A stretch of 8,100 nucleotides of DNA from Nitrospirota bacterium (GCA_029879555.1 JAOUQB010000095.1:1-8100); one strand, 5' to 3'; numbered from the stretch's first letter, positions 1-6,801 are shown. Notes: a model not told the origin generated them from the sequence alone. Program-made: numbers and translations.

Positions 1-1001
1 TTGGAGATCGGACGCGCTAAATCAGGAGTATGCGGCCCGACCACATGGGGTTCAATCGTGGACAGATCAATCTCGACAATCTCATCATAATACTTCTCGG
101 GCGATTGATAGATTTCAGGATCAGCCACCAGTAAGGATTTATTCGCTTCGGCCAATTTCGCAATGTCGGCTCGTTCCGTGATATTTAAATAGGCCACCAT
201 CTTTTGATCAAAGGGGAAGACAGAGGTCGTGGCGCCAAGTTCGGCTCCCATATTGGTGATGGTGCCCTTCCCGGTTGCACTAATGGTTTCGGCACCTGGG
301 CCAAAGTATTCCACAATTTTATTGGTGCCACCCTTCACGGTCAGTTTTCCGCAAATATAGAGAATGACATCTTTTGGCGAGGCCCAGCCATTCAGTTTCC
401 CCGTCAGCTTGATGCCAATCAGCTTGGGATGCAGCACTTCCCACGGTAATCCTGCCATGACTTCACCCGCATCGGCTCCACCGACCCCAATGGCTAACAT
501 TCCCAATCCCCCACCGTTCGGCGTATGGGAATCAGTCCCAATGATCAACCCACCCGGGAAGGCATAATTTTCCAGCACCACTTGATGAATAATCCCGGCT
601 CCTGGCTTCCAAAAGCCAATCCCATACTTTTTGGCCGCAGACGCGAGGAAATTATAGACCTCTCGATTTTCAGAATTGGCAATCATGAGATCTTTTTCCG
701 AGCCCATTTCAGCTCGAATGAGATGATCACAATGAATGGTGCTGGGTACCGCGACTTTAGCTTTCCCCGCTTGAATAAATTGCAACATGGCCATCTGCGC
801 GGTGGCATCCTGCATCGCGACACGATCGGGGCGGAGCGCCAACATGGCTTTCCCGCGTTCCCAGGTTTGGGTATCAAAATCATCGGCATGACTCACAAGA
901 ATTTTTTCTGACAACGTTAATGGGCGCCCGAATTGTTTACGGGCTTTATCCACAATCGGCCCCATGGAAGCATAGAGTTTTTTGACCATATCTACTGACA
1001 T
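1..1001 (-). CDS. acn: Aconitate hydratase, mitochondrial type (N-terminal part, cut by window edge)
   Basis: Fe-S enzyme that interconverts citrate and isocitrate via cis-aconitate in the cytoplasm; in a reductive TCA cycle it supplies citrate to ATP-citrate lyase. Translation from the ATG at 1001 gives 333 residues and then runs off the window, so over half of a roughly 750-residue protein is missing. Visible motifs closely resemble mitochondrial aconitase: [19 protein letters not shown] (57-75), STIHCDHL (87-94), GAGIIHQ (134-140), [11 protein letters not shown] (155-165) and [11 protein letters not shown]. Known substrate-site residues of pig aconitase (D100, H101, H147, D165, H167) all map at a constant offset of 8 (D92, H93, H139, D157, H159). 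The three cluster-binding cysteines should begin near residue 350, just outside the window. AGGAGA at 1009-1014 lies 7 bases before the ATG. It is the last visible gene of the aclB-aclA-acn run, 66 bp after aclA. Identity is near certain; the symbol is generic. Confidence 0.96.
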   Translation of the reverse strand, partial: MSVDMVKKLYASMGPIVDKARKQFGRPLTLSEKILVSHADDFDTQTWERGKAMLALRPDRVAMQDATAQMAMLQFIQAGKAKVAVPSTIHCDHLIRAEMGSEKDLMIANSENREVYNFLASAAKKYGIGFWKPGAGIIHQVVLENYAFPGGLIIGTDSHTPNGGGLGMLAIGVGGADAGEVMAGLPWEVLHPKLIGIKLTGKLNGWASPKDVILYICGKLTVKGGTNKIVEYFGPGAETISATGKGTITNMGAELGATTSVFPFDQKMVAYLNITERADIAKLAEANKSLLVADPEIYQSPEKYYDEIVEIDLSTIEPHVVGPHTPDLARPIS

Positions 1002-1008
1002 AAGACGT

Positions 1009-1014
1009 TCTCCT
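1009..1014 (-). promoter_or_regulatory. Ribosome binding site of aconitase
   Basis: AGGAGA on the minus strand, 7 bases before the ATG at 1001. It fixes the start of the aconitase, whose reading frame is open at the window edge. The same hexamer with similar spacing precedes aclA. Confidence 0.8.
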
Positions 1015-1067
1015 GGTTTCGGTTCATTGTTGAATAACCATGCAAGACAAAAATCTCAATTCCACGC

Positions 1068-2894
1068 TTATTTTAATTTGGGCACTTCTCGGCGCTTGGG
1101 TGAAGCATAATTCACCAAATAATCAAACAGGCGGATGAGTCTGCTCCCTTGGCGTTTTTGATCTGTCCAGTGGCCAATCATGCCAATGGTTCGGGCCAGG
1201 ATGAAGAAGCCATTTAAACTGTCAACCGGGAACCCGATATCAACCAACACGGCCGCCATCGTGCCATCCACATTGAGAATCAAATTATCTTTTTTCACAG
1301 CCGTGATTTTTTCCACCTCTAACGCAAAGTCTAAATGTGGGGTCTTAATCCCGAGACTTTTGACATGGCCCACGAGTTCTTTCACCCGCTTATCGGGATT
1401 TTTCAAACTTTTTACCCGATGGCCAATGCCTGGAACCGGTCCGACATTTGCCTTCATATAGACGAGGAAGTCATCAACGGTCATGTTGTTATCAATCGCA
1501 TACTTGAACCACCGCCCGGCATCGGTGACCGCTCCACCAAATCGTGGGCCGATCATGATCATCCCAGCCGCCACTGCTTGCGATAACCCAATGCCCGCAC
1601 AAGCCGCAATCACGGTCGTCAAGGCACCACTGACACAGGGGCCGTGGTCAGCCGACAACATGATAATTCGTTTGATAATTTCCGCTTCCTGCTTGGAAAC
1701 CAACCGGTTGTCCCACAACAAGCCAATAATATGAGGAATATCATATCCCGCATTGATAAGCTCAGAGGCTGGATAGCCTTGGTACAACGGCTCGTCACCT
1801 CGATCATCGCTGATGGTGGAACGAATGAGCGGTTCCACCAAGACTTCGCCATCTTTTTTGGCTTGAGCCACCGTCTTGGGAAGCCTGGGCACATCTGCAG
1901 GAGCTAATTCAGGAATGGCTTTGATCGCGCCACTCTTGAGCAATTCCTCGTGCGTGGCTTTGATGGCTGGCCCTAAGGCACCAAACGTATCGGGGACGGT
2001 CGCCCCTGATTTTTTCAGGGCATCGGATTTTGCCCGCGCCGACCCTTCGCCTTTTAATCCTTCCTTGGCCCCAGCATGTCCGAATTTCATGCCCTTCGGA
2101 AGGCTTTCTTGGCAAAATCCCGACACCACTGCCAGCAATTTAATACGACGTTTCTTCGCGCCGTACCATTCAGCGGCCTGTTCTTCCAGGTCTCCGCCCA
2201 TTTCCCCGACAATCACGACGGCTTTTGTTTGCGGGTCGTTTTCAAACATTTCCAAATAGCTGACGTAATCGGTTCCGGGATAGGCATCTCCACCAATTCC
2301 GATGGCAGTCGTTATCCCATCAGCAAATTGGGAACAAATCCAGATAATTTCATTGGACAGCCCACCGGATTTAGTAATGACACCAAATGAGCCTGGGCGA
2401 TACAGCTTACAAGCCGTTAAATTATCAAAGGCTCCCCCAATCACACCTAATCGACATTCACCAGCAGAGACCACCCCAATGGAGGACGGCCCGTTAAACG
2501 TTTTTCCTAATTTTCTGGCGTGTTTACCCAGAAGCTTCGCGTCCTTCTCGGGAACGCCTTCGGTAATCATGGAGACGGTGTGAATTTTGGGATCATTCAG
2601 GGCATCCATCGTCCCTTCATAAGCTCGATTCGCCCCGATATAGACGAGGCTCGTATTAATTTCTGGATGGCTCGCGGTAGCTTCAGCCACCGTCTTATAG
2701 ATAGGGATAGCCACCAATTCCGTTCCGCATACGATTTCATAGGTATTCCCCGCATCTGGAGGATACACAAATGCGGACACATTCAACGGTTGCTTGATCA
2801 TGTAGCGGAATTCCGCCATGCGACGGGCAGCATTGACACCGGCCACACCACCCTGAATAACGACATGCGTGTCTTTCGTGGCAAGAATACTCAT
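1068..2894 (-). CDS. aclA: ATP-citrate lyase, large (alpha) subunit
   Basis: Works with the small subunit to cleave citrate with ATP and CoA into acetyl-CoA, oxaloacetate, ADP and phosphate, the step that makes the TCA cycle run reductively. The 608 residues match the usual length of bacterial AclA. Order of domains: a succinyl-CoA-synthetase-alpha-like CoA-binding region (about 1-330), with NGPSSIGVVSAGECRLG (134-150) and SGGLSNEI (176-183); the catalytic histidine motif FGHAGA (271-276, His273), equivalent to the phospho-histidine of human ACLY; then a citrate-synthase-like domain (about 360-608) with LSADHGPCVSGA (413-424), GIGHRVKSL (489-497) and NVDGTMAAVLVD (541-552). The His417, His492 and Asp543 candidates line up with citrate-synthase-type catalytic residues. 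AGGAGA (2903-2908) precedes the ATG by 8 bases. It starts 35 bp after aclB, so the two are surely co-transcribed. No key motif is missing. Single-chain eukaryotic ACLY fuses both subunits; here they are separate genes. Confidence 0.97.
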   Translation of the reverse strand: MSILATKDTHVVIQGGVAGVNAARRMAEFRYMIKQPLNVSAFVYPPDAGNTYEIVCGTELVAIPIYKTVAEATASHPEINTSLVYIGANRAYEGTMDALNDPKIHTVSMITEGVPEKDAKLLGKHARKLGKTFNGPSSIGVVSAGECRLGVIGGAFDNLTACKLYRPGSFGVITKSGGLSNEIIWICSQFADGITTAIGIGGDAYPGTDYVSYLEMFENDPQTKAVVIVGEMGGDLEEQAAEWYGAKKRRIKLLAVVSGFCQESLPKGMKFGHAGAKEGLKGEGSARAKSDALKKSGATVPDTFGALGPAIKATHEELLKSGAIKAIPELAPADVPRLPKTVAQAKKDGEVLVEPLIRSTISDDRGDEPLYQGYPASELINAGYDIPHIIGLLWDNRLVSKQEAEIIKRIIMLSADHGPCVSGALTTVIAACAGIGLSQAVAAGMIMIGPRFGGAVTDAGRWFKYAIDNNMTVDDFLVYMKANVGPVPGIGHRVKSLKNPDKRVKELVGHVKSLGIKTPHLDFALEVEKITAVKKDNLILNVDGTMAAVLVDIGFPVDSLNGFFILARTIGMIGHWTDQKRQGSRLIRLFDYLVNYASPKRREVPKLK

Positions 2895-2902
2895 TGAAGC
2901 AG

Positions 2903-2908
2903 TCTCCT
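2903..2908 (-). promoter_or_regulatory. Ribosome binding site of aclA
   Basis: AGGAGA on the minus strand in the 35-bp gap after aclB, 8 bases before the aclA ATG at 2894. It supports separate translation of the large subunit from the shared message. Confidence 0.75.
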
Positions 2909-2929
2909 AATTCCTCAAATTCAAAAAGA

Positions 2930-4126
2930 TTATTTCGCGGCCATCGCCATATCGACGATGTCCGTTAATGGCGTCGTTCGGTCAAACACATGAATATCAA
3001 AGCCTTCTTCTTGTAGGGCACGCATGGCGGCCAACCCTTGTAATTCATTTGGACCGCCTCGCCGCACCCAAATTTTCACACCTTTTAATTTGCCTTCGCC
3101 TTTGGCTTTTCGAAAGGCATTAATGATGCCGCCGAAGGTTTTTTTCACATCAGTGAAATTCGCAATTGCGCCGCCGACGATAATATGCTTGATATCAGGC
3201 AAGGAACAGACTTTTTCTGTGAGCACTTCCACGGCCCAGTCAGGCGGATCGCCTGAATATTCAGCGTAGTTCGCTAATTTCCCACCACGCGCCACAACGG
3301 CATCCGAGTAATACACACTGGCCCCACCGCCCGCCGGCAGCATGGCAATATTTCCCCCGGGAATTTCAATCAACTTCACGGAGCCTTTCACCTTAGCATC
3401 CACCGCCATCACTTCTTCTTCGTTCTGGGTATAGGCACGGCCAAATTCAGCCGCGAAGGGGAAGGTCCAATCTTTATGACGGAACTTGGCATCGCCATCC
3501 AGCAGGGTCACGGCATCTAGGGCCACCAAGTCTCCATTTGAATTTTGGACAACCGGATTGATTTCTAGATATTGCGCATCTTCATTATCAAAACAAATAT
3601 AGAGTTTTTTCAAAAATTCGGCCATTTTCTTAGCCGTATCGCCGGAAAATCCAGCATCTTTCGATAAGGCCGCTAATTGTGCATCCGTGGGAGATTCCCC
3701 GATTTCGACAGCCAATTTTTTGACCTTTTCCCAATTAGCTTCAACTTCCACACCGCCGTAAGTTGTGACCATCACATCGACGCCTTCACGGGTCGATTTC
3801 ACCGAAGCATAATATTCTTCTTTGTGGTCGATGGCTTCCGAGACAATGACTTCACGAATAGTGACGGACTCGAGCTGCTTTCCCAGCATTTCCTTCACCG
3901 CGGATTTCGCCGCGCCCAAATCTAACCCTACCTTGACCAGACCTAATTTAAAGCGAGAACCCAAGGCCTCGTGGGCTTTCACGACCAGCTTGCTCTTTTG
4001 CAGCCAATCATTCACTTTAGAGAGTTCTTCAAACTCGTCGTTTGACGACACGACCACATAATTGGGGGTCGAAATTCCCCATTTTCGCAGCAAGCCCATT
4101 CCTGGACCTTCAAGGACTTTTGCCAT
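2930..4126 (-). CDS. aclB: ATP-citrate lyase, small (beta) subunit, ATP-grasp type
   Basis: Small subunit of ATP-citrate lyase, related to succinyl-CoA synthetase beta. By family knowledge it carries the ATP-grasp nucleotide site and the citrate-binding region that phosphorylate the AclA histidine and form citryl phosphate. The 398 residues are the normal bacterial length. The N-terminal two thirds hold the ATP-grasp fold, with LVVKAHE (47-53) and the metal-binding stretch YLEINPVV (186-193). The C-terminal part shows PAGGGASVYYSD (265-276), VGGAIANFTDV (317-327) and WVRRGGPNELQG (353-364). The Asn/Thr pair in ANFTDV and an arginine of RRGGPN correspond to citrate-contacting residues reported for human ACLY. 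It is the first gene of the aclB-aclA-acn operon. The ribosome site is modest: GGTAGGA ends 3 bases before the ATG. A candidate promoter with an overlapping dyad lies about 70-100 bp upstream. Confidence 0.97.
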   Translation of the reverse strand: MAKVLEGPGMGLLRKWGISTPNYVVVSSNDEFEELSKVNDWLQKSKLVVKAHEALGSRFKLGLVKVGLDLGAAKSAVKEMLGKQLESVTIREVIVSEAIDHKEEYYASVKSTREGVDVMVTTYGGVEVEANWEKVKKLAVEIGESPTDAQLAALSKDAGFSGDTAKKMAEFLKKLYICFDNEDAQYLEINPVVQNSNGDLVALDAVTLLDGDAKFRHKDWTFPFAAEFGRAYTQNEEEVMAVDAKVKGSVKLIEIPGGNIAMLPAGGGASVYYSDAVVARGGKLANYAEYSGDPPDWAVEVLTEKVCSLPDIKHIIVGGAIANFTDVKKTFGGIINAFRKAKGEGKLKGVKIWVRRGGPNELQGLAAMRALQEEGFDIHVFDRTTPLTDIVDMAMAAK

Positions 4127-4182
4127 AATCCTACCCTTCCGTCAGGGACTAAAATGTGAAAGACACAATCAGACTATCCCAC

Positions 4183-4213
4183 TCGTTCGTGAGAACGTGC
4201 ATTGTACGAACGA
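4183..4213. promoter_or_regulatory. Inverted repeat enclosing the acl -10 box (candidate operator)
   Basis: Perfect 8-bp arms TCGTTCGT (4183-4190) and ACGAACGA (4206-4213) are separated by 15 bases. The candidate acl -10 box (4201-4206) lies at the edge of and inside the dyad. A further GAACG half-site (4193-4197) sits between the arms. A regulator bound here would block or remodel the promoter. An RNA hairpin role is less likely because the predicted start lies within the repeat. Confidence 0.4.
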
Positions 4214-4229
4214 CCCCCAGTGTCTGCAA
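4201..4229 (-). promoter_or_regulatory. Candidate sigma70-type promoter of the aclBA-acn operon
   Basis: Read on the minus strand, TTGCAG (4224-4229) is followed after exactly 17 bp by TACAAT (4201-4206). The -10 matches the consensus at 5 of 6 positions and the -35 at 3 of 6. The predicted transcript would start near 4192-4196 and carry a leader of about 70 bases before the aclB ATG. The same -10 hexamer occurs in the fbp promoter candidate. The weak -35 would suit a regulated promoter. This is a pattern match only. Confidence 0.45.
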
Positions 4230-4306
4230 TCAACCAAAAGGCCCATTGGAAATTTCACAAAAGTCCCAGAAAAGATGTGACGAAAGGAAATGGAGAAGCG
4301 TGGGGG

Positions 4307-4348
4307 ATGGCATGCAAATGGCATGAAAAACAATAGCTTACATGCCAT
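4307..4348. repeat. Three copies of ATGGCATG (two direct, one inverted)
   Basis: ATGGCATG occurs at 4307-4314 and 4318-4325, an 11-bp step of about one helical turn, and inverted as CATGCCAT at 4341-4348. The cluster lies about 80-120 bp upstream of the candidate acl -35 box. Spacing on one face of the helix suggests binding sites for a regulator, possibly an activator of the acl operon. The function is inferred. Confidence 0.4.
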
Positions 4349-4490
4349 GACTTACACTCCAATGGAAACCCGTTCACCGCCCATATTTCGTATGAGTCAG
4401 CGGGCTTTAGAAAAAGGAGTTGTGAAGGGGGAAATGGAACAGGGAAAGGTGAGAAGGAAGGTATGCCTAAAATATAAGCATTTTAAATTA

Positions 4491-4502
4491 ATAAGCGCTT
4501 AT
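4491..4502. repeat. 12-bp perfect palindrome over the fbp stop codon
   Basis: ATAAGCGCTTAT is self-complementary and spans the TAA stop of fbp (4499-4501). There is no loop and no clear T-tract, so it is a poor terminator. It may be chance. Confidence 0.3.
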
Positions 4503-5461
4503 CCCTTATTGATGGCGGCCACCGTTCGCTCAACAACGTCTTTGTTGCCAATAATAAGCGCGGTGCGCTGATGCAATTTTTGGGGTTCGATGTCTAAGAT
4601 ACGCTCCTTGCCAGAAGAGGCCGCCCCACCAGCCTGTTCGGCGACAAAAGCGAGAGGATTGGCTTCATACATGAGTCGAAGCTTGCCTTCAGGGCTCTTT
4701 TTTGTGATGGGATAAAGGAAAATTCCTCCCTTTAACAGGTTCCGGTGAAAATCCGCTACCAAAGACCCCACATACCGAAGTGAATATGCATTTCGTAATT
4801 CTTCAATGGCTTTTTGGGTCCCTGAATCCAGCCCTTTAAAATTCCCTTCATTCGTGCTGTAATAGGAGTTTTTGGGCGGAATCTGAATATTGGGATTTGT
4901 CAGACGAAAGATTCCTTCTGAAGGATCAAGTGTAAATCCTTGCACGCTCCCACGCGTGGCCACCACCATCATCGTGCAGGACCCATAGACCGTATAGACG
5001 GCGGCCACCTGTTCTACGCCTTTTTTCAACAGCGTCGACTCATTCACTTTCTCATCAGCCTGCCGTTTCCAAATTCCAAAAATGGAGCCCACACTAATGG
5101 CGACATCAATATTAGAAGACCCATCCAATGGGTCCATTTGCACGAGGTACCGATGCGCCGGGCTATCGCCGACAATCACGGTCTCTTCAATTTCTTCCGA
5201 ACCAATGGCAGCCACACGTCCACATTGCGATAAGGTTTCAACTAAGGTATCAGAGGAAAAGGTATCGAGAATTTGAACAACCTCCCCCTGAACATTGGTT
5301 TCACCTGTCGTCCCAACCGCATGGGCCAACATAGCCGCACGGATTTTGGCTTGAATGCGTTGAGCACCATCGGCAATCCCGGCTACGACGGCTTCTAATC
5401 CATCGTATCCCTCTGACCCCTTCCAGGACGCTGCGGAATATTCAGCAAGTGTTTGAAACAT
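4499..5461 (-). CDS. fbp: Fructose-1,6-bisphosphatase, class I
   Basis: Hydrolyses fructose 1,6-bisphosphate to fructose 6-phosphate and phosphate, the irreversible control step of gluconeogenesis, in the cytoplasm with Mg2+. From the ATG at 5461 the protein has 320 residues, close to the usual 330. Motifs: GSEEIEE (87-93, metal-binding acidic residues), MDPLDGSSNIDV (109-120), the hallmark of the family with Asp110 and Asp113 as metal ligands, and GKLRLMYEANPLAFVAEQAGG (259-279), the class I active-site signature with Glu266. The start is a choice: a TTG at 5497 would add 12 residues, but MFQTLAEY aligns with the normal N-terminus (E. coli MKTLGEF) and the TTG coincides with a -35 box. Neither start has a good ribosome site at normal spacing; the promoter position suggests a leaderless message. 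It lies 105 bp after the stress protein and 372 bp before aclB. Confidence 0.95.
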   Translation of the reverse strand: MFQTLAEYSAASWKGSEGYDGLEAVVAGIADGAQRIQAKIRAAMLAHAVGTTGETNVQGEVVQILDTFSSDTLVETLSQCGRVAAIGSEEIEETVIVGDSPAHRYLVQMDPLDGSSNIDVAISVGSIFGIWKRQADEKVNESTLLKKGVEQVAAVYTVYGSCTMMVVATRGSVQGFTLDPSEGIFRLTNPNIQIPPKNSYYSTNEGNFKGLDSGTQKAIEELRNAYSLRYVGSLVADFHRNLLKGGIFLYPITKKSPEGKLRLMYEANPLAFVAEQAGGAASSGKERILDIEPQKLHQRTALIIGNKDVVERTVAAINKG

Positions 5462-5468
5462 TGAGGAA

Positions 5469-5497
5469 ATTGTATCTGTCCCTCTCGAACCCGTCAA
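5469..5497 (-). promoter_or_regulatory. Near-consensus sigma70-type promoter of fbp, probably leaderless
   Basis: On the minus strand TTGACG (5492-5497) and TACAAT (5469-5474) are separated by exactly 17 bp, each matching the consensus at 5 of 6 positions. Only seven bases, TTCCTCA, lie between the -10 box and the fbp ATG (5461-5459). Transcription starting at the usual distance would begin at 5461-5462, on or one base before the ATG. This explains the lack of a ribosome site at normal spacing and argues against the TTG at 5497 as start codon. Confidence 0.6.
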
Positions 5498-5566
5498 TTT
5501 TTATGACTAAGGGATCGGCCTCGAAATCATGTTTCGGAATAGTCATTCGAGTCTTGCATTTAACCC

Positions 5567-6493
5567 CTACACGACAAATCGCTTTATGTTCGGCCGCACA
5601 ACCAAAATGGAACAACCTGAATATGCGGCCACCCATTCCGACACACTCCCCATTTGAAACCGCTCAGGGCCGGTCAAGCCCTTGGCTCCCAACACCGCAA
5701 GGCCCGCATCGTGGTTGACCAGACAATCCAAAATGGTCTCTCGTGGATTTCCTGAAACCACCTCAGAGGTCACATCGAATTTCTTCTTCAACAAAAGCGA
5801 TCGGACTTGAGCTGTCGCTTCTCGCGCTTGCTTTTGAAACGCTGCCGTTAGGGCTTTGGTATATGGTTTTGCACGGACACTTGCGCCTAGACCCCTCTGG
5901 GCTTGAGGAACGGCTGAAAGAACTTGCACAGAGACCACATCCGGAGATATCCACGATTTCATGTAGTTCGCCGCACGCATAGAGGCCGTGGAACCATCTA
6001 CGGCAAGAACCACCTCAACCGGAGTTTGAATGGGATCCTTCACAATAAATACCGGACAGGGTGCATGAGATAACACTTTTCGCGACACACTCCCCATGAA
6101 ATATCCTTGAATATCATGGAATCCTCTGGATCCAAGAACCACTAGATGAGGTTCTCGCTTTTCTGCTTCCTTGACAATAGCATGGGCTGCATGACCTTTG
6201 GCCAAAACTAATCTGATTTTCACTAATGCCTTCCCTGTTTTGGAATTCAAGACCTGATTTGCATGAGCTTCCGCAGCCTTAAGAATTTTTTTTCCTTCTG
6301 CTTCTAGCGCTATGAGAATCTTCTTGGCCTTCCCTGTTTTAGTTCCCTCTTTCTTGAGGCCCGACTCCAAAAGACTGGTATCAATCACATGAACGAGAAC
6401 AACGTCTCGAAGGGATTGATGAAATAATGTCCCCAATGCTTCGACTGCCCTCATAGAAAATTTTGACCCATCCACCGCGCATAAAGCTTTCAT
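5567..6493 (-). CDS. Universal stress protein with two tandem UspA domains
   Basis: Soluble nucleotide-binding stress protein; members typically respond to starvation, redox or energy stress, but the specific role is not readable here. The 308 residues contain two UspA domains: 1-152 (start MKALCAVDGSKFSMRAVEAL) and about 158-300 (EVVLAVDGSTASMRAANY). Each carries the ATP-binding pattern G-2x-G-9x-G-S: Gly121/124/134 in GSRGFHDIQGYFMGS and Gly269/272/282 in GAKGLTGPERFQMGS, so both domains look able to bind ATP. Each domain ends with the typical CPVFIV or CSILVV strand. No membrane segment or signal peptide is seen. A strong AAGGAGG site (6501-6507) precedes the ATG. It is upstream of fbp on the same strand with a 105-bp gap, and divergent from ppk2. 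Because fbp appears to have its own promoter, read-through from this gene is possible but not needed. Confidence 0.93.
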   Translation of the reverse strand: MKALCAVDGSKFSMRAVEALGTLFHQSLRDVVLVHVIDTSLLESGLKKEGTKTGKAKKILIALEAEGKKILKAAEAHANQVLNSKTGKALVKIRLVLAKGHAAHAIVKEAEKREPHLVVLGSRGFHDIQGYFMGSVSRKVLSHAPCPVFIVKDPIQTPVEVVLAVDGSTASMRAANYMKSWISPDVVSVQVLSAVPQAQRGLGASVRAKPYTKALTAAFQKQAREATAQVRSLLLKKKFDVTSEVVSGNPRETILDCLVNHDAGLAVLGAKGLTGPERFQMGSVSEWVAAYSGCSILVVRPNIKRFVV

Positions 6494-6500
6494 CGCTTCC

Positions 6501-6507
6501 CCTCCTT
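6501..6507 (-). promoter_or_regulatory. Ribosome binding site of the stress protein
   Basis: AAGGAGG on the minus strand, 7 bases before the ATG at 6493, matches the 16S anti-Shine-Dalgarno core and fixes the start. Confidence 0.8.
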
Positions 6508-6511
6508 ATTT

Positions 6512-6532
6512 GCAATTTTGCCTTTAAATTGC
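6512..6532. promoter_or_regulatory. Dyad just upstream of the stress-protein ribosome site
   Basis: Perfect 7-bp arms GCAATTT (6512-6518) and AAATTGC (6526-6532) flank a 7-base spacer. The dyad begins only 5 bases upstream of the AAGGAGG site, so it is either a leader hairpin able to affect ribosome access or an operator near the transcription start. Role inferred. Confidence 0.35.
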
Positions 6533-6599
6533 GTCTACGCTCACGTTTACAATCACAGGTAAAGTCATTAAAGTAGAGAATCCCCTGCTGTTCTTTAAA

Positions 6600-6623
6600 T
6601 TTTACGTTATCCTTCCCGTAAAA
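6600..6623. repeat. Inverted repeat TTTTACG / CGTAAAA
   Basis: Perfect 7-bp arms at 6600-6606 and 6617-6623 with a 10-base spacer, about 110 bp upstream of the stress-protein ATG. It could be an operator shared by the divergent genes. The arms are AT-rich, so chance is possible. Confidence 0.3.
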
Positions 6624-6720
6624 AGCTAAATGGGAGGGGCAGTCTTTTATCTTTACCATTCGCCTCCCTTCGTCTCTCCACTCCGGGAATCATACTGAGG
6701 GACTTTTTCAGAAAGACTGG

Positions 6721-6750
6721 CGAGTCATCGTTGGCCGTGCCGATGACTTG
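6721..6750. promoter_or_regulatory. Strong inverted repeat upstream of ppk2
   Basis: Arms AGTCATCG (6723-6730) and CGATGACT (6741-6748) are perfect over 8 bp and extend to 10 with one G-T pair. The 10-base loop contains GGCC. It ends 62 bases before the ppk2 ATG, so it is either an operator or, if transcribed, a leader hairpin. It has no T-tract and is unlikely to be a terminator. Confidence 0.4.
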
Positions 6751-6795
6751 AGAGTACATAATGTGGAGATGGAAAACCTTTACCAACACCCTAAG

Positions 6796-6801
6796 AGGAG
6801 G
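6796..6801 (+). promoter_or_regulatory. Ribosome binding site of ppk2
   Basis: AGGAGG, 11 bases before the ATG at 6813; spacing is a little long but no other start codon with a better site is visible and the following residues are in frame with the PPK2 domain. Confidence 0.65.

Larger units (their letters stand above)
4127..4498. other. Intergenic control region between fbp and aclB
   Basis: This 372-bp gap separates the end of fbp from the start of aclB, both on the minus strand. It contains the acl promoter candidate, a dyad over its -10 box, and three ATGGCATG repeats, each listed separately. I see no convincing rho-independent terminator for fbp and no credible gene: the open frames here lack a sensible ribosome site and run into the antisense of fbp or aclB. 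Confidence 0.7.

Noticed and set aside
204..911. Overlapping plus-strand open frames of 67-128 codons
   Set aside because: They are antisense to the aconitase, whose minus-strand frame shows clear catalytic motifs; the plus-strand products have no recognisable features.
1180..2897. Several plus-strand and alternative minus-strand open frames across aclA
   Set aside because: All lie inside a complete 608-residue ATP-citrate lyase subunit with intact motifs; they are shadow frames.
4290..4571. 93-codon plus-strand open frame in the fbp-aclB gap
   Set aside because: Its last third is antisense to fbp, it has no ribosome site at proper spacing, and the protein is low-complexity basic with no known motif.
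5495..5497. TTG as the fbp start codon
   Set aside because: It has no ribosome site, adds residues not expected for the family, and coincides with the -35 box TTGACG.
6541..6565. Short TTTAC/GTAAA inverted repeat in the divergent region
   Set aside because: Only 5-bp AT-rich arms with an 8-base spacer; expected by chance in such sequence.
6381..6789. Two minus-strand open frames (92 and 60 codons) in the divergent region
   Set aside because: One overlaps the stress-protein N-terminus in another frame; neither has a good ribosome site or recognisable protein character.
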